Numbered from the stretch's first letter, positions 8,266-18,669 are shown. The stretch is 33,316 nt of DNA from Tannerella sp. (GCA_031260575.1 JAIRJR010000126.1:1-33316); one strand, 5' to 3'. The notes: a model not told the origin generated them from the letters alone. A program made the numbers and translations.

Positions 8266-10506
8266 TTATTTTCCTTGCATATCTGCTGCCGAAGGTGGTG
8301 GCGATTCCAGTCCCCATCGCTCGTTCGGACGGTCGCCCATAACCAAAACAAGTATGCCTCCATTGACTAAATCATCGTGTGTAAACCATGTCCGGTTTAA
8401 AGGCTTGCCGTTCAGCGTAGCCGATTGGATATATTTGTTGCGCCATGATGAGTTTTTGGCTTCGACGGTAAATGTTTTACCATTGTCCAACTTAATGGTT
8501 GAGCGTGTAAATATGGGACTTCCGATTGTATAAACAGGTATTCCGGGCGTAACGGGATAAAAACCTAAAGAGGAAAAAACAACAAAAGCCGACATGCCTC
8601 CGCCGTCTTCATCACCCGGGATGCCCATCAGGTCGTTGCGAAACCAGCTTTCGAGCAGCATACGGATTCGTTTTTGGGTTTTCCACGGCTGGCTTGCGTA
8701 ATTATACAGATAGGGGATATGGAAACCGGGTTCGTTGCCCATCACAAACTGCCCGACATTTCCGGTTGCATCAGGCTGAACGGCATAGTATTGCCACTTC
8801 GAGGTTTTCAGGCTTTCGACAAAGAGTTGGTCTAATTTGTCGATAAAAGGTTGGTTGCCTCCAAACAAGTCGATTAGCCCGGCAATGTTATGATGCACAT
8901 CCCAAATATAAGTCCAGGCATTATTTTCGTCGTAATAATCCCTCGAACCAATGCCCCCTGAGAAAATATAGTCGAAAGGTTCGATCCATTTTCCATATTT
9001 GTCTTTCGGATGGAAAAAGCCTGTTTCCGTATGAAACAATTTGCGGTAATTAAAAGCCCGGTTTAAGAAAAACGAATATTCCTCCTCATTCCCTAATGAT
9101 TTAGCTAATTGTGCGATACACCAGTCGTCGTAGGAAGCGGCCTGAGTCACAGCCACTGCATTCCGTTTCTCAAAACCATGAACCAATGGTTCTGTTTCTT
9201 TTTCTCCCGGATGAAGCGCCGGAAACCATCCATGTTCATGATAGAAATCGTCTAATGATGTTTTGGGCGCTCGCCGCCATGGGAGCATGGTTTCGGTCAG
9301 TACTGTGTTTTTCATGCCTTCAAAGGCTTTTTCGACATCAAACTTGATGCCTTTGCTCAGAGCATCGGCAAACAGAACCGCAGCATGGTTTCCGTTCATA
9401 CAATGTGCATCCCCAAAAACAGTGGGAAACGTAGGCATCCATTTCTCTTCGGACTGTGCATACATCCTGAGATAGGAAGCTAACTTTTCTTCCTGTTCGC
9501 GGGGATTCAAGATGATTTGCAGCGGGTGGAGCGCATGGTATGTGTCCCATATCCAGTCGTCCGTCCAAAATGGAATCCCTTCATCTGCATGTACTTGTCC
9601 GTCGAATCCGTTGTAATACCTTCCATCTTCCGAAATATTGATCATCCGTTCGTATGAACGATAGAGAGCGGTATAAAAAACGGTTTTCTGATTTTCCGTC
9701 GACCCTTCTACCTGAATCTTACCCAACGTTTTGTTCCATGCCGAACGGGCGGCTTTTGCCACCGGTTCGATATCAAATCCGATAATCTCGTTGACCAAAT
9801 TTTTCCGGGCCTGTTCTTCACTGATATAGGATACACCGTAACGGAGACGAACCTCCTTGACATTCTTATCAAAGGCAGCGTAACAATCTCTGTTCAGGGA
9901 TGTGTCGCGAACGCCTGTTTCAACCGGTATTTGTTCAAATTCCAAATAGAAATAATGTTTGGCGCCGTTATAATTCTCGTATCCGTACATAACATTGTCT
10001 TTGGTATTAAGTTCGCCGATACGAACCGTCCGAAGCATCACATAGCGCGGGCCATCTTTTTCGAATGTAAATGTGAAAATGCCCGAACGTTCTGCCGGAG
10101 CAAACTGCGCAGTGATCGCGAAGTCGTCCAGCCAAACCGAGTATTGAAAGGGAGTGGATATTTCATGGTCATACCGGTATTGTAAAGTAGGCGTTAATCC
10201 ATCCAAATCACCGCAATACGGCTTCAGATGCAATACATCGCCTTGCCGGTGGGAGGGGACATTCAATGGTAAGCCCTGCATGCGATCCGTAACAAATTCG
10301 GTGTGGGCAGGGATCATCCTGACCATGCTATTGGGCAAATGGGTAACCGGAAAGGTCGGAACCAACAGAATACTGATGTTCCCTATCCTGTTGTTGACAT
10401 AGTCGACAGGTTCTTTTTTAGGTTCGAAGATACCGGAATGATGCTGCCGGCAACTTGTAAAAACAATGTACAGCAGCACCGATACAAAAATAAAACTTTG
10501 TTTCAT
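8266..10506 (-). CDS. Glycoside hydrolase family 92 (alpha-mannosidase-like) lipoprotein
   Basis: Signal peptide with FTSC lipobox; PFWTDDWIWDTYHALHPL, FVMGNEPGFHIPYLYNYA and GIPGDEDGGGMSAFVVFSSLGFYPVTPG are GH92 hallmarks. Confidence 0.95.
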   Translation of the reverse strand: MKQSFIFVSVLLYIVFTSCRQHHSGIFEPKKEPVDYVNNRIGNISILLVPTFPVTHLPNSMVRMIPAHTEFVTDRMQGLPLNVPSHRQGDVLHLKPYCGDLDGLTPTLQYRYDHEISTPFQYSVWLDDFAITAQFAPAERSGIFTFTFEKDGPRYVMLRTVRIGELNTKDNVMYGYENYNGAKHYFYLEFEQIPVETGVRDTSLNRDCYAAFDKNVKEVRLRYGVSYISEEQARKNLVNEIIGFDIEPVAKAARSAWNKTLGKIQVEGSTENQKTVFYTALYRSYERMINISEDGRYYNGFDGQVHADEGIPFWTDDWIWDTYHALHPLQIILNPREQEEKLASYLRMYAQSEEKWMPTFPTVFGDAHCMNGNHAAVLFADALSKGIKFDVEKAFEGMKNTVLTETMLPWRRAPKTSLDDFYHEHGWFPALHPGEKETEPLVHGFEKRNAVAVTQAASYDDWCIAQLAKSLGNEEEYSFFLNRAFNYRKLFHTETGFFHPKDKYGKWIEPFDYIFSGGIGSRDYYDENNAWTYIWDVHHNIAGLIDLFGGNQPFIDKLDQLFVESLKTSKWQYYAVQPDATGNVGQFVMGNEPGFHIPYLYNYASQPWKTQKRIRMLLESWFRNDLMGIPGDEDGGGMSAFVVFSSLGFYPVTPGIPVYTIGSPIFTRSTIKLDNGKTFTVEAKNSSWRNKYIQSATLNGKPLNRTWFTHDDLVNGGILVLVMGDRPNERWGLESPPPSAADMQGK

Positions 10507-10543
10507 ATCAGTTATAAATATAAAGTAGTTTGTAGTGTCGGCG

Positions 10544-10551
10544 CAAAGATA
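10544..10551 (-). promoter_or_regulatory. Putative Bacteroidetes -7 element for the GH92 gene
   Basis: Minus strand TATCTTTG (plus CAAAGATA), about 40 nt upstream of the GH92 start; matches TAnnTTTG. Confidence 0.55.
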
Positions 10552-10636
10552 GTGTAAGTCGAGCGTAGAACAAAATATGAATGCATTTTTTTCACCCTTA
10601 CCCTAATCATGTTTAGAATGAACCACAAAAAAACGT

Positions 10637-10644
10637 TACCTTTG
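10637..10644 (+). promoter_or_regulatory. Putative Bacteroidetes -7 element upstream of the acyltransferase pair
   Basis: TACCTTTG, matches TAnnTTTG, about 70 nt upstream of the start at 10712. Confidence 0.5.
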
Positions 10645-10711
10645 CAAAAAAAATAACGTCTCAAAAGCTTGTTTGATTAGAGGCCTGCAGAGACAGATCA
10701 GGTTCAGCGCG

Positions 10712-11554
10712 ATGGATATAAAAAAACGGATTGACGTAAAAGAAATTTTGCAGCAGAAAGCGCCCAAGATTGCCAAAAAAATTCCCGGCTTTTTGGTGAA
10801 TTATTTGATTCGACTCATTCATCAAGACGAGATAAATGATATACTGGAACGACATCAAGATATTGACGGCGTTGAATTTATGCAAGCTTTGGTCGATGAA
10901 TTTGAAGTGACTTTAGAGACCAACGGAATGGATCATATACCGAAAGACAACCGGAAATACATTTTTGTCTCGAACCACCCTTTAGGCGGACTTGACGGTG
11001 TTTGTCTGGGCGCTTTGATCGGCAAGTATTGTGATTCGAAAATCTATTTGTTAGTCAATGATTTGCTGCTGTTCATCCCCAATTTTCAGTCTATTTTCAT
11101 CCCGGTCAATAAACATGGAGCGCAAGGTAAACGAGCTGCTCTAAAAATTGAAGATGCATTTCAATCGGACAGGCAAATGATCACATTCCCGGCCGGACTT
11201 TGCTCGCGAAAAAGAAATGGTCAAATCCGCGACCCGGAATGGAAAAAGTCGTTTATACAGAAGGCAGTAGAATATCAACGCGATGTGGTTCCGGTTTATT
11301 TTGAGGGGCGCAATTCCAACTTTTTTTACCGTCTGGCAAATTTTAGGGTACGATTGGGTATAAAAATGAATTTTGAAATGCTATATTTGCCGGACGAAAT
11401 GTTTAAACAACAAAAAAAACTGTTTCGCGTTTATTTTGGGAAGCCGGTTCCGTGGCAGACTTTCGACCACAGCAAGCGGCCTGCGGAATGGGCTGAATGG
11501 GTGAAACAAAAGGTATACGCAATGATCAAAGAGAACAACCGTATGTTCGTCTAA
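10712..11554 (+). CDS. glsA: Lysophospholipid/glycerolipid-type O-acyltransferase; candidate glycine-lipid O-acyltransferase
   Basis: Start re-assigned from 10673 to MDIKKRIDVKEILQ. FVSNHPLGGLDGVCLG (NHxxGGxD, acyltransferase) and FPAGLCSRK; directly followed by a GNAT-like N-acyltransferase gene as in the Bacteroides glycine-lipid genes. Confidence 0.75.
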   Translation: MDIKKRIDVKEILQQKAPKIAKKIPGFLVNYLIRLIHQDEINDILERHQDIDGVEFMQALVDEFEVTLETNGMDHIPKDNRKYIFVSNHPLGGLDGVCLGALIGKYCDSKIYLLVNDLLLFIPNFQSIFIPVNKHGAQGKRAALKIEDAFQSDRQMITFPAGLCSRKRNGQIRDPEWKKSFIQKAVEYQRDVVPVYFEGRNSNFFYRLANFRVRLGIKMNFEMLYLPDEMFKQQKKLFRVYFGKPVPWQTFDHSKRPAEWAEWVKQKVYAMIKENNRMFV

Positions 11555-11575
11555 TTAAATATAAATGAATGTTAT

Positions 11576-12508
11576 ATGCAAGACATTATTCAACCGGTCG
11601 GCAAAGACTTACTCTTAAGCGAATTAACTTCGGAAAAATTGCTCCGTCGAACCAACAAATCAAATAATGAGATATATATCGTTACCGCATGCGACTCTCC
11701 CCATGTGATGCAGGAGATTGGGCGGCTTCGTGAAACCGCTTTCAGGTATTATGGGGGAGGAACGGGGTTATCGGCAGATATTGATGCATTTGATACGATG
11801 AAAGACGCTTACAGGCAGTTGATTGTTTGGAGTCCGGATGAGGAACAAATTATGGGTGGATACCGTTTTCTTTGTGGCGAAGATGTCAGGTTTGACAGTC
11901 AGGGAATTCCCATTTTGGCAACATCTCAATTACTTCATTTTTCAGATCATTTTATAAAAAACTATTTACCGTATACGGTTGAATTAGGCCGTTCGTTTGT
12001 CGCGTTGGAATATCAAGCGACAATAGGATGTCAGAAAGGAATTTTTATCCTGGATAACTTATGGGATGGGTTGGGCGCATTAACGGTTATAAAGCCTTCA
12101 TTGAAATATTTCTTTGGAAAAGTAACGATGTATGCATCGTATAATGTAGAAGCCCGTAATATGATTTTGTATTTTATAAACTTGCACTTTGCAGATACCG
12201 AAGGGCTTGTGTTGCCAAAATACCCATTGAAGACCAGTATGGACGTATCCAAAATGGAGACGCTCTTTTCTTTTGATAATTTTAAGGATAATTACAAGAT
12301 TCTGAATCAGGAAGTGCGCAAATTAGGGTATAATATCCCGCCTCTGTTTAATGCTTATATGAATCTGTCGCCCAAGATGCGCGTTTTCGGGACGGCAGTA
12401 AATGGTATGTTCGGAGATGTCGAAGAAACCGGTATCCTGATTGCCATCGATGAAATTCTCGAAGAGAAAAAGAAAAGGCATATTGAAAGTTATCTCGAAA
12501 ATAGCTGA
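11576..12508 (+). CDS. glsB: GNAT-fold (OlsB/GlsB-like) N-acyltransferase; candidate glycine N-acyltransferase
   Basis: EIGRLRETAFRYYGGGTGLSADIDAFD, IMGGYRFLCG, VELGRSFVALEYQ are typical of the hemolysin-like N-acyltransferase family; partner gene is immediately upstream. Confidence 0.75.
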   Translation: MQDIIQPVGKDLLLSELTSEKLLRRTNKSNNEIYIVTACDSPHVMQEIGRLRETAFRYYGGGTGLSADIDAFDTMKDAYRQLIVWSPDEEQIMGGYRFLCGEDVRFDSQGIPILATSQLLHFSDHFIKNYLPYTVELGRSFVALEYQATIGCQKGIFILDNLWDGLGALTVIKPSLKYFFGKVTMYASYNVEARNMILYFINLHFADTEGLVLPKYPLKTSMDVSKMETLFSFDNFKDNYKILNQEVRKLGYNIPPLFNAYMNLSPKMRVFGTAVNGMFGDVEETGILIAIDEILEEKKKRHIESYLENS

Positions 12509-12539
12509 TGATTCGATATGAAAATAATGTTTATTAGAG

Positions 12540-13871
12540 ATGAAAGAAGAAAGAAGACATTTTATCAAGCAAATGATAGCCGGTGGAGTTGCTGCGACGG
12601 CGCTTCCGCGTATGCTTTTCGGGAATGAATCCCATCATGGTTATTCGTCAGATGTTGAGATTCATAGCCAGGAAGTCGCTCCGGTTCGTTTGGCGCTTAT
12701 CGGTAAAGGCGGGCAGGGGACAAGCGATACGCGTACGGCTTTGAAAGTGCCCGGTGTACAGTTGGTTGCTGTATGCGACTTGTATGATATGCGTTTGCAA
12801 GCTGCAAAGAATGAGTGGGGCGCTGACATAGAGGCGACACGCGAGTACAAAGATATTCTGTCGCGTAACGATGTCGATGCGGTTATCGTAGGGACATCGG
12901 ATCATTGGCATCAAAAGATATGTATCGAAGCCATGAAAGCGGGTAAGCATGTTTATTGTGAAAAGCCTGTGATACACAAAGTCAACGAAGCAAAGGATCT
13001 GATCAAAGCACAGGAATTAAGCGGCCGGGTATTTCAGTCGGGCAGCCAGGGGATGTCGTCGATTGGGAATCGCAAAGCGAAACAGTTGGTACAGAGCGGG
13101 GCGATTGGTACGGTTAATTTAGTGGAAGCCGCCTTCACCTCCGGACCGCGACAGGCTTGTAGAATTCCCGAAGGATATAAACAGGCAGATATTTGGTGGG
13201 AACGTTACCTGATGAATTCACCCAAAGCAGCATTCGAACCATCCCGGTTTTTCTGTTGGCGCCATTGGAAAGACTACGGAACCGGCATTGCAGGCGATCT
13301 GTTTGTCCATGTATTGTCGAGCCTGCAATATATCATGGATTCGCAAGGCCCTTCAAAAGTATATACCACAGGGGATATAGACGGGGTAGGAGATACGCCT
13401 TATATCATGCTGGGGCATTTTGATTATCCTGCACCCCGGAATGGATCGAACGCATTCAAAGCATCACTAACCGCTAATTATGCCGATGGGGTATCGAAAA
13501 AGTGGGGAAGCCTGGACTTCACCATCATCGGAAGTGAAGGAACGCTCAAAGTAGAATGGGATAAAGTGACGCTAAAGAAGGTAAGAGCCACTTCTGCAGC
13601 CGACTACGCCGGATTGGCCGCATTAGGTAGTACCATAGATACACCGGAGCAAATAAGCAATACCGAACTCCTTTTTGTTGAAAAAGATTACAATAATTGT
13701 CATTTAGACCATATCAGCCGTTTTTTTGATGCCATTCGCAAGCAAACGAAGGTTGAAGCCGATGTCAGGTTTGCGGTACAAACAGCCGTACCTGCAATCA
13801 TGTGTTTTGAGAGTTTTCTTTCGGGAAAACCTGTGTATTGGGATTCGGTCAATTTAAAAATGAAAAAATAA
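12540..13871 (+). CDS. Gfo/Idh/MocA family oxidoreductase with N-terminal Tat-like leader
   Basis: RRHFIKQMIAGGVAATALPRMLFG leader, VRLALIGKGGQGTSDT Rossmann motif, GKHVYCEKPVIHKVNEAKDLI. Confidence 0.9.
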   Translation: MKEERRHFIKQMIAGGVAATALPRMLFGNESHHGYSSDVEIHSQEVAPVRLALIGKGGQGTSDTRTALKVPGVQLVAVCDLYDMRLQAAKNEWGADIEATREYKDILSRNDVDAVIVGTSDHWHQKICIEAMKAGKHVYCEKPVIHKVNEAKDLIKAQELSGRVFQSGSQGMSSIGNRKAKQLVQSGAIGTVNLVEAAFTSGPRQACRIPEGYKQADIWWERYLMNSPKAAFEPSRFFCWRHWKDYGTGIAGDLFVHVLSSLQYIMDSQGPSKVYTTGDIDGVGDTPYIMLGHFDYPAPRNGSNAFKASLTANYADGVSKKWGSLDFTIIGSEGTLKVEWDKVTLKKVRATSAADYAGLAALGSTIDTPEQISNTELLFVEKDYNNCHLDHISRFFDAIRKQTKVEADVRFAVQTAVPAIMCFESFLSGKPVYWDSVNLKMKK

Positions 13872-13876
13872 AAATA

Positions 13877-15625
13877 ATGGAAAACGCAGCATTATTAGAA
13901 GATGTCAGAAAGAAGGCTCATGTGTGGTTGGGCGATGATTATGACGAAGATACGCGCAGGCAAGTGCAATCCTTATTGGATGCGGATGACCCATCGGAGT
14001 TGATCGAATCTTTTTATAAGGATTTAGAGTTCGGAACCGGGGGGCTGCGAGGTATTATGGGTGTTGGAACTAACCGCATGAATATTTATACGGTAGGCGC
14101 TGCTACGCAAGGATTATCGAATTACTTGCGGAAAGAATTTGCCGATTTAAAACAAATCAAGGTCGTAGTTGGATATGATTGCCGCAATAACAGCCATTTA
14201 TATGCCCAAATTTCGGCCGACATCTTTTCTGCCAACGGAATCAAGGTTTATCTTTTTGAGGGTCTTCGTCCGACACCCGAAATATCGTATGCCATCCGGA
14301 AATTAGCATGCCAAAGTGGTATTATCATTACTGCATCGCATAATCCGAAAGCATATAACGGATACAAAGCCTATTGGGATGACGGTGCGCAGATGATTGC
14401 ACCTCACGACAAAAATACCATTGCCGAAGTGAACAAAATCAAAAGCGCCGGCGCCATTCAATTTAATGCAAAAAAGAATTTGATTGAAGTGATAGGGAAG
14501 GATTTCGACAAGCTTTATATCAACGAACTGAAAACCATCTCGCTGTCGCCCGACATTATTGAGCGGCATAAGGATATGAAAATTGTTTTCACCCCGATTC
14601 ATGGAACAGGCGTCGACATCATTCCGCAAGCGCTTCGTGAGTATGGTTTTACAAATCTGATTCGCGTGCCTGAACAGGATATTGTCAGTGGTGATTTTCC
14701 GACGGTTGTTTCACCCAACCCGGAAGAACCGGCAGCCTTATCAAAAGCGGTCGAAAAGGCCATAGAGACAGATGCCGAATTGGTATTGGCCACTGACCCG
14801 GATGCCGACCGGATAGGCGTGGCCATCAAAAATGAAAACGGTGAATGGACATTGCTGAATGGCAATCAGATCGCTATGATATTTGTCTATTACCTGATTA
14901 CCCGTTGGAAGGAATTGGGTAAGATAAAGGGCAAAGAATACGTTGTCAAAACAATTGTCACCACAGAAACCATTCGTGACATTGCCGAGCGGAATGGAGT
15001 GCAATTGTATGATGTATATACCGGTTTTAAGTGGATCGCAGATATCATGCGAAAAAATGAAGGCAAGAAAACTTACATTGGTGGCGGAGAAGAGAGTTTC
15101 GGATTCCTTTGTCAGGATTTTGTACGCGATAAAGATGCAGTTTCCGCTTGTTGTATTTTCGCAGAAGCGGCAGCATGGGCAAAAGATCAGGGTTTATCGT
15201 TGTATCTGTTGCTTCAGAGGATTTATTTGGAATACGGCTACTCGAAAGAAGTGAATATCTCGGTCTACAAAGAAGGAAAAAGCGGAGCAGAAGAAATAGA
15301 AAAGATGATGAAACAATACCGTGAGAAACCATTGACGGAAATAGCAGGCTCGAAGGTAGCCATGTTGTATGATTACGCTTCATTGAAAGGCTATGATTAC
15401 CCGGAAAGCGAGGACTTGACGATCAATATGCCGACTACTTCCAATGTCATTCAATATTTTACCGAAGACGGCACGAAAGTTTCCATACGTCCGTCGGGCA
15501 CTGAGCCTAAAATCAAGTTCTACATCGAAGTACACGCGAACGTTAAAACGGTAGAAGCGATTGCGCAGGCAAAACAAGAATCTTTAGCCAAAATTGAGCG
15601 GGTCAAGGAGTCTTTGGGGGTTTGA
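13877..15625 (+). CDS. Phospho-sugar mutase (phosphoglucomutase/phosphomannomutase family)
   Basis: Start re-assigned to MENAALLEDVRKKAHVWL. GIIITASHNPKAYNGYKAYWDDGAQ, ATDPDADRIGVA, GGGEESFGF, SIRPSGTEPKIKFY. Confidence 0.95.
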   Translation: MENAALLEDVRKKAHVWLGDDYDEDTRRQVQSLLDADDPSELIESFYKDLEFGTGGLRGIMGVGTNRMNIYTVGAATQGLSNYLRKEFADLKQIKVVVGYDCRNNSHLYAQISADIFSANGIKVYLFEGLRPTPEISYAIRKLACQSGIIITASHNPKAYNGYKAYWDDGAQMIAPHDKNTIAEVNKIKSAGAIQFNAKKNLIEVIGKDFDKLYINELKTISLSPDIIERHKDMKIVFTPIHGTGVDIIPQALREYGFTNLIRVPEQDIVSGDFPTVVSPNPEEPAALSKAVEKAIETDAELVLATDPDADRIGVAIKNENGEWTLLNGNQIAMIFVYYLITRWKELGKIKGKEYVVKTIVTTETIRDIAERNGVQLYDVYTGFKWIADIMRKNEGKKTYIGGGEESFGFLCQDFVRDKDAVSACCIFAEAAAWAKDQGLSLYLLLQRIYLEYGYSKEVNISVYKEGKSGAEEIEKMMKQYREKPLTEIAGSKVAMLYDYASLKGYDYPESEDLTINMPTTSNVIQYFTEDGTKVSIRPSGTEPKIKFYIEVHANVKTVEAIAQAKQESLAKIERVKESLGV

Positions 15626-15704
15626 TTTTTTTGAATTGTTCTTTTTCGCATATGATTTTGGTAGATTCTTGAAAGAATCAGCACTACGGTTTTTAAAAAA
15701 TTGC

Positions 15705-15712
15705 TATCTTTG
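15705..15712 (+). promoter_or_regulatory. Putative -7 element for nusB
   Basis: TATCTTTG, matches TAnnTTTG, 38 nt before the nusB start. Confidence 0.6.
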
Positions 15713-15749
15713 CACCCTGAAACATATTATTAAGTAGCTCATTCAAACG

Positions 15750-16676
15750 ATGATTAACAGGATTTTGATCCGGATAAAGGTTCTTCAGATGGTGTTTGCT
15801 TACTATCAAAAAGAGAACAAAGACATCAAATTAGCAGAAAGCGAATTACATCTCAGCCTGCGCCGATCCTACGATTTATATTTTTATTTTCTCTTGTTGA
15901 TTACGGAACTCACCCGCCTTCAAGAACAACGCATAGATGCCGGGCGATTAAAACTACTGCCAACCGACGAAGATCTCCACCCAAACACCCGCTTCATCGA
16001 CAATCGCTTTGCCCGTCAGGTCGAAACCAACGAAACGCTCCGGCAATACATCAAAGAACATGGCGTTTCTTTGACAGGTGAGCGGGATTTTGTTAAAAAA
16101 ATATTGGACAGGATACTGACTTCTGAGATTTATACGAAATACCTGAATAGCAAGGAAGATAACTACGGAACCGACCGTGAGTTCTGGCGCTCCGTATTTC
16201 GAAACCTGATTTGCGGGGACGAAGAGATTGAAGAAATACTCGAAGATAAATGTATCTACTGGAACGATGATATTGAGATTATTGAAACGTTTGTGCTCAA
16301 AACCATCAAACGCTTTGACGAGGCAAAAGGAAGTAAGCAGGAACTGTTGCCGATGTACAAAGATGATGAAGATCGCGATTTTGTCGTTCAACTTTTCCGC
16401 AAAGCGATAATGAATGAAAAGGAATACCGCCACCATATTGATCTTCATACAAAGAATTGGGAATCCGAGCGGGTCGCCAATATGGATATGGTTATCATGC
16501 AAGTAGCGCTGGCGGAGATTTTGAATTTTCCAAAGATTCCGACAAAGGTGACTCTGAACGAATATATTGATGCTGCAAAATATTATAGCACCCCGAAAAG
16601 CGGTGTTTTTATCAACGGCGTTCTTGATTCGATTGTCAAAGAGTTAAAAAAAGAGAAACTTTTGTTGAAAGATTGA
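15750..16676 (+). CDS. nusB: Transcription antitermination factor NusB
   Basis: MINRILIRIKVLQMVFAYYQ and C-terminal ALAEILNFPKIPTKVTLNEYIDAAKYYSTPKSGVFINGVLDSIVKEL. Confidence 0.93.
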   Translation: MINRILIRIKVLQMVFAYYQKENKDIKLAESELHLSLRRSYDLYFYFLLLITELTRLQEQRIDAGRLKLLPTDEDLHPNTRFIDNRFARQVETNETLRQYIKEHGVSLTGERDFVKKILDRILTSEIYTKYLNSKEDNYGTDREFWRSVFRNLICGDEEIEEILEDKCIYWNDDIEIIETFVLKTIKRFDEAKGSKQELLPMYKDDEDRDFVVQLFRKAIMNEKEYRHHIDLHTKNWESERVANMDMVIMQVALAEILNFPKIPTKVTLNEYIDAAKYYSTPKSGVFINGVLDSIVKELKKEKLLLKD

Positions 16677-16684
16677 TTTTTTTG

Positions 16685-16692
16685 TATCTTTG
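16685..16692 (+). promoter_or_regulatory. Putative -7 element for yajC
   Basis: TATCTTTG, with TTTG at 16661-16664 about 20 nt upstream (inside the nusB 3' end). Confidence 0.55.
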
Positions 16693-16760
16693 GCACTGCA
16701 AAAGGGTTCATTTTGCAATGCGAATCTTCAAACCAATAACATATTCAAAATATATACGCT

Positions 16761-17087
16761 ATGAACTTATTAACTATCTTACTACAAACGCCTCCGGCAC
16801 AGCCCCAATCAGGTATGGGACAGTATTCAAGCATTTTAATGATTGTCGCGATGATTGCTATTTTTTATTTTCTGATGATTCGTCCGCAACAGAAAAAACA
16901 GAAAGAGATTCAACGGACGCGCAACGCGATGAAGAACGGAGACAAAGTGATTACAGCAGGAGGGATTCATGGAATCATTAAAGACATCAAGGAGACTTCG
17001 ATTTTGGTTGAAGTAGATGAGGGTATACGCATTCGGGTAGAGAAATCCTCTGTGTATGCTTCGCCCGAAGACATTCAACAAAAATAA
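16761..17087 (+). CDS. yajC: Preprotein translocase subunit YajC
   Basis: AIFYFLMIRPQQKKQKEIQRTRNAMKNGDKVITAGGIHGIIKDI. Confidence 0.95.
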   Translation: MNLLTILLQTPPAQPQSGMGQYSSILMIVAMIAIFYFLMIRPQQKKQKEIQRTRNAMKNGDKVITAGGIHGIIKDIKETSILVEVDEGIRIRVEKSSVYASPEDIQQK

Positions 17088-17095
17088 TTCACTTT

Positions 17096-18100
17096 ATGAC
17101 AACATGGCTTGATAAATATAATCCATTCAAGTCTAAAGCAAAGATTAAAGCCTTCCTTTTTCAACCGTATTGGAAAGAGACGTTACTATTTTTATTTTTT
17201 CTTGCTCTTGCACTGGGATTCTGGCTTTTACAAAACCTGCGTCAGGAATATGAAATGGAGATTTCTATTCCGGTGAAGTATAAAAACATCCCCGAGGAAA
17301 TGGGCTCAATGGATGAATATCCACAAGAGATAAAAGCAAAAGTAAGAGACAGGGGGAATGTGTTGATGAATTATTCCTGGTTGCATTTTTTCAGTCCGGT
17401 TGAAATCAATTTGAGTGATATCCGAAAAGCCAACATCATTCAGGTACCCGGAAAAACGATTGAAGCGAGCATTTTAAAGCAGATTGTTTCGACCACTACG
17501 CTGATAGAGTTCGAACCGCAAACCATGACACTCGAATATAAGGCATTACAAAGTAAAGAAGTCGATGTTGAGGCTGATATCTCTGTGTTGTTAGAACCGG
17601 GTTTCCGGATTTCCGGTTCGATAAGTGTTATCCCTGAAAAAGTGCGCCTATATGCTAATGGCAATATACTCGATTCAATATCAATCGTAAAAACTGTTTT
17701 TTCGGAAGTCAAAAAAGCAAATCAAACGAAGCAAATCAAACTCCGGTTGCAGAAAATTAACGGTGCGAAGATGGAACCTGATGAAGTGACCGTTAACGTT
17801 CCGATAGAAGAATTTACCGAAAAAAGAATTTCAATTGCGATCAAATGTAATGGCATCCCTGAACCGTATAATTTACGTACTTTTCCGTCATCTGTTGAAA
17901 TTGTATGTAACATCCCCTTATCCCGTTTCAAAGAATTAGTTGAAACTGATTTTGAAATACTCATTCCGTTTCAGGAATTTGAAGCTGTACAGTCGCAGGG
18001 TAAAATCTCTCTGTACCTTACAAAAAAACCCTTATGGGTGGTCAATCCGGTAATGATTCCGGATATGATCGAATTTATCATCGAGAAAAATAACCCATGA
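17096..18100 (+). CDS. YbbR-like domain protein
   Basis: N-terminal TM segment (LLFLFFLALALGFWLLQNL) followed by repeated beta-rich domains; lies between yajC and coaE as in other Bacteroidetes. Confidence 0.8.
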   Translation: MTTWLDKYNPFKSKAKIKAFLFQPYWKETLLFLFFLALALGFWLLQNLRQEYEMEISIPVKYKNIPEEMGSMDEYPQEIKAKVRDRGNVLMNYSWLHFFSPVEINLSDIRKANIIQVPGKTIEASILKQIVSTTTLIEFEPQTMTLEYKALQSKEVDVEADISVLLEPGFRISGSISVIPEKVRLYANGNILDSISIVKTVFSEVKKANQTKQIKLRLQKINGAKMEPDEVTVNVPIEEFTEKRISIAIKCNGIPEPYNLRTFPSSVEIVCNIPLSRFKELVETDFEILIPFQEFEAVQSQGKISLYLTKKPLWVVNPVMIPDMIEFIIEKNNP

Positions 18101-18669
18101 TTACGATAGGATTGACAGGAGGGATTGGAAGTGGCAAGTCGGTAGTAGCCTCACTGCTTGAATTGTATGGGATGGCGGTTTTTATTTCCGACATAGAAAG
18201 TAAACGTTTGGTAGCTACTTCCCCACTGATTCGTGAACGACTGACGGCATTATTGGGAAGTTCGATATTTGACGCAAACGGACTAAACAGCCGGCGCATG
18301 GCTTCGCTTATTTTCAACAACACCAAACTGTTGGAACAGGTTAATGCGATTATTCATCCTGAAGTAGCCCGTCATTTCAAAATGTGGGCTGAACGTCAAA
18401 CGGTAAGCTTCGTTGTATTTGAATCGGCCATTTTGTTCGAATCCAACTTCAATCATTTGACAGATATTTGTTTGATGGTCTATGCGCCACGAGAATTACG
18501 CATCAAACGTGTTATGGAGCGCGACAGGATAACCGAAGCTGAAGTATTACACCGCATGCAACATCAAATTTCAGATGAAGAAAAACGGATACGTGCCGAC
18601 TATGTGATACATAATGACGGAATACATGCGCTGATTCCGCAGGTTGAAAGGTGGTACCGGTATCAATAA
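18097..18669 (+). CDS. coaE: Dephospho-CoA kinase
   Basis: MITIGLTGGIGSGKSVVASLLELYG P-loop; VVFESAILFES; ATGA overlap with the upstream gene. Confidence 0.95.
   Translation: MITIGLTGGIGSGKSVVASLLELYGMAVFISDIESKRLVATSPLIRERLTALLGSSIFDANGLNSRRMASLIFNNTKLLEQVNAIIHPEVARHFKMWAERQTVSFVVFESAILFESNFNHLTDICLMVYAPRELRIKRVMERDRITEAEVLHRMQHQISDEEKRIRADYVIHNDGIHALIPQVERWYRYQ

Noticed and set aside
8067-8363. 98-aa minus strand ORF spanning the 8-bp repeat
   Set aside because: Open only because (TATTCAGT)n lacks stops on this strand; overlaps queC and GH92 in the wrong frame.
15664-15679. Hairpin GATTCTT-GA-AAGAATC after the phospho-sugar mutase gene as a terminator
   Set aside because: A weak AT-rich 7-bp stem not directly followed by a U-tract; insufficient for a terminator call.
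15954-16502. 182-aa minus strand ORF
   Set aside because: Antisense to nusB; Phe/Ile-rich shadow translation.
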